A DNA stretch of 64,000 nucleotides, taken from Sclerotinia nivalis. Its lineage: Eukaryota > Ascomycota > Leotiomycetes > Helotiales > Sclerotiniaceae. A program made the position numbers and the translations under genes. Below, piece by piece: positions 59,664-64,000 of the stretch (positions within the stretch are counted from its first letter, which is position 1; every line of letters begins with the position of its first letter). The DNA lies in contig JAPEIS010000015.1 of the NCBI GenBank assembly GCA_029531795.1, forward strand, positions 248,001-312,000, given 5' to 3'. The notes beneath the pieces were generated by a model, which made no database searches, was not told where the DNA came from, and saw only the letters and a program-made list of their open reading frames with translations.

Positions 59664-62397
59664 GATTTTGATGGTGTAACGATTGTTGATGTTGTTGTAA
59701 TATCCTCTTATTCTATCGTTGATGTTGCAAATGTCGTCGTAAATGTGATACCGAGAGAAAGAACGAATGTGTTTTCTCTAAGAAGGATGAATAAAATGAA
59801 GAAAAGAAATCGAAGGATCGATCTTCCTTTGTATGTGTTGGTTTGATACGGGAAAAGAAATAATATGGAACACGAAGGCTGGTTTTGGCGTATTATGTAC
59901 GACTTTAAGGTACTGGGTAGGCGGCGCAGCACAGCAACGCAGCAAGTATGGGGCTGTGAATGCGTGAATGACGAAAAAAACACCGACTTTTTTATGGGGA
60001 AACCCTTGCGGACCCCGGAAATATTTGAGACATTAAGGGATCTTCATTTGAGGTGAAGGGAAAGTTGAAGACTTTTTCGATTTCTGATGAAAGTAATATT
60101 TCGTATTGAAGATAGGTTCAATTTATGAATCATTTGCTATCATGGCGATAAATGAATATTCACAGCCAACATATTCATTTGTCCTATTCTCCCTTCCTTT
60201 ACACAACTCATTCCTACTCTCAACCCGGACCTATCGAAGGAATATTTCTATTTAGGAACCCCTTCGTATCACAACACCACAAACTCTTATCCCAATCTCC
60301 CCAAGGTCTATCAACTGTAAACCCACCCGTTCTTCCATCCATCATCCCTTCCATCACCCCTTCTACCACCTGAGCAACCTGTAAAACCCTTACTCCCCAT
60401 CCCTGAAGATCGGAAAATCCTGTACAAGAAAAGGAATGAGCCACGGCACCGCGAACACACTCTACGGAGTACTGCGTATTCATTCACCCACCACCACATT
60501 TAAAGCACATTTAATATTCATTCATTTATTTATATACCTAGTGATAGTGTGGCTGGATCATTAGGTAACCCCCCAGGCTTTCTGTCTCAAACTTTTTATA
60601 GGCATAGTCCAGAATGACAATTCGTGCCTGATGAATCGCCCTACCAAATAAAATAAACCGTGCTAACCAAACCAAGTCAGAGAATGTCTATTTATAACTT
60701 CTCCTCGCTATCGTCTTTTTTTCCTAAACCTTACCGTAGCCACTTTTAGATTAGCAAGTCCTTGGAGTTTCAGAAACGTTGCCAGTTACCTAGTAACCTT
60801 AAACACTGAGATGGAAAAAGGTCATACAGTTATCGTTTAAACTCACATGTAAGAACTCCCAGTAAACCCCCTTTGCATAACCATACCTTTTATGGGATAG
60901 TTTGATATCAAGAAGCTCGGGAACGGCGATTAGTTTTACATGTGAATTCCCCGTTCACGTGTGGAAACCTTAAAATTCATGAATAATCTGGTCAATTGAT
61001 ATCGGAATTTCAGATATTCCCATATGAGGTTGAATTACCGATCGGTATCCACAAGAAGCTTAGTGTGAGTTCTTCCATATGTTTAAACGGTACAAATACT
61101 CGAGTATTTCAACAATATAATCTGATATCAAGTTCTGTTCTGTATCAAAAGCTTTACATTTCATCAAATATCACTTTTTACATCAAATACAACGACCAAA
61201 AGCAAATGGCACTCCATACGCAAACCGTGGAAACTTCTCACCTCACGTAATACGTAAGCACGGTAACACTCCGGAAACCCTTATCATTCATCCGTATCCA
61301 TATCCACAACAATCAATCCAAAAATCCAGCGCAGCGCAGCAGTCATCCCTCCTTCCATAGATATCCCGCCAGCAGCTACAAACCCACTGCGTCTTTTACA
61401 CGGGAGTACTTGCCAAGACCCTTGTTACCCGTTGGCAACGTATTCTAATTCCTAGGCGTGGCGGAGGGATTCCTATCCTATTCCTACTTTGTATGAATTA
61501 TTAACGAATGAACAGCGATGTTTTCCCGGGTGGAGGAAACTTTGTGGAAATAAAATGTCAGAGCATTAGAATTACCCAGGTACCCAATCCCTACCATCCC
61601 ATTTCGCATTTCCGAAATTCAGAGATCGATGATATTTTCACGTGCGCGGGGACACCGATATTAGGAGAATTTGGTTTGTGTGGGTATTTGTATGTTACGT
61701 AAAGTATACGAATGGGTATAGGTATAGGTATAATAAAGCAAGTTGTCGAGTACGAAGGAGAGAGATACAATTTGGATTTTGATATATCTGGCGAATGTGA
61801 GGAAATGATCGAATATGCAAATCTAATAAGTTTCCTCGTGTCGCATTTCAGATTCGATGATGTAATGTTCTTAAGGCTTCAAAACCAGTATTTTCTCACA
61901 GTTCTATTCATATCTGGTAATCAAATCAATTTTTTTCAGACTTGTGTTTTGGTGTATGGTATTTACTCCACCTCATGAGTATATTCAGTGTTGGAGGGTT
62001 GCGAAGAGTTGTGAGTGTGGTCCATATCCCAATGGAGTGATTGTATGAATTTGGTATATCAGATACTCGTAGAGTCAAGAACTGAGATGAATTAATATAT
62101 GCATCTTTCTAATCGCTGATCTGTATTCGTCTATACTAATAATCGCTAGTATGCTACAGAAGAGAAAGTGGATGTGACGGGGTTCAAAGGATAGCTCTCG
62201 CTTTGAGTAGTATTGTTACCATATCAAGGAATGTTGATATCGTGTGAAGTAGCATCCATCAGCACCACCTGGAGTAGTCATTTACTCTCGGTTTGTCATT
62301 GTCCACTGGCTTCATGCGACTACAAGCGACGCAGGGACTATCGCTAGCATGATCATAACTACGAGAACACAAGAATACGTTTTCTATGCCTACGATA
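59664..62397. other. Intergenic, 2.7 kb
   Basis: The region upstream of the SUR7-like gene would hold its promoter (CT/TTG-rich, about 59665-59990). The rest is AT-rich with a GC-richer patch near 61320-61450. Short frames at 60152-60373, 60996-61250 and 61712-61978 have no recognisable domain. I see nothing else. Confidence 0.5.
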
Positions 62398-63455
62398 TCA
62401 GAGTGTGACGTGATGATGCCATTTAATGCCATCTTGCTGAACGCGCGCTACCTTGACATGTCGAATCCTTGTTAGGGGTGCTAGTTTCTCCTGTAGAGTT
62501 TGAGCCACTCTTAAATCTGCAATTTTACTCTTATCATCAGTTTCAGAAATTGTAAAGTCCCCATAGGCTTCCAACCCCGGAATAATCAAATCAAAACTAA
62601 TCATCAAGGTGTTTCCGAACAATGACAGTTGGCTCAGACGGTTTATAGTCTCTGGCGATAATGGTAGATGGCGGCCGGGTCCTTGAATTAAGACGCACAA
62701 ATTCCGTATTTTGCCCCAATGTTCAATCAGTATGTTTGAATCAAGTGCCAATACTTTTGCGGTGACGATGATCGTATCGAAATTGAAGTCGATCGGGGCT
62801 AGTCCTATGGCACCAGGAATTCAGTCATTGATTGAAGAAGACTTTCGGAGGAAAATCGCCGCAAACGAGAAGCCAGGGTTGCGTTAAAATATGGAGAGGA
62901 TGTGACAGATAAATGGTTCGAATAGAGTTGGCTATGGAGAGTACGATATGGAAGACATGAAGAAGACTTACGAGTATCTGACGAGGCTCTTGTGGTATGT
63001 CTTTGAGCCTCTCGGCTAACTTCAGAGGCGTTGCCGGGCAAAGGATTCGAGATATTGCATCCAACTAATTCATCCCTTTCGCTTTTGATGAAGGGAAGAA
63101 ATCGAAGAAAACCTGACGCAAACCGGGGCGGTGGGCAATAAAGCGTGAAGATACAAGCTTCATCCGGGGATTTCTTGTTAATCAAGTTCCAAATCTCAAC
63201 AGTTGTAATGGGCACCGCAGCGCGTGTTGGCTTGCGACAAAGCTTTTTTACGCATTGCGTCCATTTTTCACTCATTTTACGATTAAATTTTCCGACAATG
63301 GTGGTATGCCGATTGGATCCGTGATCGTGCTCATTCTCAACTATCTCCTCCTGATTGGATCTGTGATCGCCCTTACTACTCTCCTGATGATTCTCCTGAC
63401 TAGATCTAGAATTGCGATCGCGTCCATCCTCATAGTTCTCCTGCTGATAGCTCAT
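62398..63455 (-). CDS. Unrecognised two-exon gene, 296 aa
   Basis: Model: exons 63455-62972 and 62804-62398. The intron is 167 nt with a GTAAGT donor, a GACTGA-type branch and a CCATAG acceptor. It restores the frame exactly at an Arg codon, joining RASSDTR to LAPIDFNFD. The N-terminal 60 residues are highly charged and Gln/Ser/Asn/Glu-rich (disordered). Then come a basic segment (MSEKWTQCVKKLCRKPTR), a hydrophobic/aromatic part (FTLYCPPPRFASGFLRFLPF) and SEVSREAQRH. The C-terminal half has alternating strands and helices (NLCVLIQGPGRHLPLS, FDLIIPGLEAYGDF). The layout resembles the lineage-specific, F-box/2EXR-like fungal proteins that carry a VSREA-type word before a splice, but no domain can be named with confidence. 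Confidence 0.55.
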
Positions 63456-64000
63456 TGTGTAACTGTAACTTGTTCTTTTAACAAGAGTGAGGAATAATAT
63501 GCATGTATTATAGCGAATTTCCAAAATTGTGTAAGCAAATAAGAAGGGTTTGTGAAGCGGAAGAATAAATGCCTAAACAGAACAAACATATTGAAAGGAA
63601 AAGAATCAAGCAGTGGAAAGAACGAAAGTGTAAGTGGCGACGCAATAAGAGTTAGAACCGAGATATATCCATGCACCCAAATTTGGAAAGAGCACATAAG
63701 AATCAAAAGGTTCTAGTAGTAGCTCTCTCACGCGGATTTCATTTTTTCCAGAAGGAAGCTGGAAGATAGAATGGTTCTCAACAAGACTTCTTAAGTCTTT
63801 CTAGCAGAAATAAACTCGATGGATTCTGGACCCATTGTACGACACTAATATTTGCTACTTAGCAATGAGTAAAGAATTGATACCATGGTCCGAATCAAAA
63901 AGATTGATAGTATTTTGTATCAATTCTGTCTTCACCCTTTCTTCCACAGACCTCCCTGAATGTTTTTGTGTATATTCAAGTCGAATAGAGTCCACTCTTT
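63456..64000. other. Upstream region at right edge
   Basis: This probably holds the promoter of the 62.4-63.5 kb gene. The short frame at 63452-63706 (-) is not supported. No further gene is visible before the window ends. Confidence 0.45.

Noticed and set aside
60551..60563. GGCTGGATCATTA resembles the 3' end of 18S rRNA
   Set aside because: The match is only about ten bases, with no upstream rRNA helices or ITS-like sequence; chance.

Overview
This window looks like nuclear DNA from a filamentous ascomycete, most likely a leotiomycete of the Botrytis/Sclerotinia group. The evidence is AT-leaning sequence, short introns (mostly 48-80 nt) with GTATGT/GTAAGT donors and CTAAC branch points, single genes on both strands without operons, CT-rich promoter-like tracts, and a fungal gene set that includes a UDP-rhamnose epimerase/reductase of the kind described in Botrytis. 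The genus is inferred; no marker gene proves it. I found no rRNA, tRNA or CRISPR array and no recognisable transposon.

Layout, 1-17 kb: a 5'-truncated ADP1-type ABCG transporter (+); a triose-phosphate/nucleotide-sugar type DMT transporter (-, 4 exons); squalene synthase ERG9 (+, 4 exons, one GC-AG intron); a CAJ1/DJP1-type J-protein (-); a UDP-4-keto-6-deoxyglucose 3,5-epimerase/4-reductase (-); and a long telomere protein with a TPP1/Tpz1-like N-terminal OB fold (-).

17-30 kb: the PI3P 5-kinase FAB1 (+, 6 exons); the nucleolar GTPase NOG2 (-); and the mitoribosomal protein mS26/Pet123 (+). NOG2 and mS26 are divergent from one 341-bp promoter region.

30-48 kb: a single-pass membrane protein with two PPxY motifs (+); a 718-aa low-complexity protein (-); homoisocitrate dehydrogenase LYS12 (+); two Clr5-domain genes about 4 kb apart on opposite strands; an unrecognised Gln/Ser/Thr-rich protein between them (-); and a cysteine-rich single-pass surface protein (-).

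48-64 kb is gene-poor. It holds an AT-rich, microsatellite-containing stretch, a broken MFS drug:H+ antiporter (three in-frame stops and a frameshift), a tentative four-exon gene at 56.2-57.2 kb, a SUR7/PalI-family membrane protein (-) and an unrecognised two-exon gene (-).

The recognised genes are mainly housekeeping: sterol and lysine synthesis, ribosome assembly, endolysosomal lipid signalling, telomere capping, chaperoning and transport. They are not a biosynthetic cluster. The more unusual items are the TPP1-like gene whose expected splice acceptor reads GG instead of AG, the paired Clr5 genes with identical first-exon architecture, the PPxY membrane protein, and promoter-like CT-rich tracts with no gene behind them. 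Exon boundaries were deduced by eye from reading frame and splice signals, not from transcripts.
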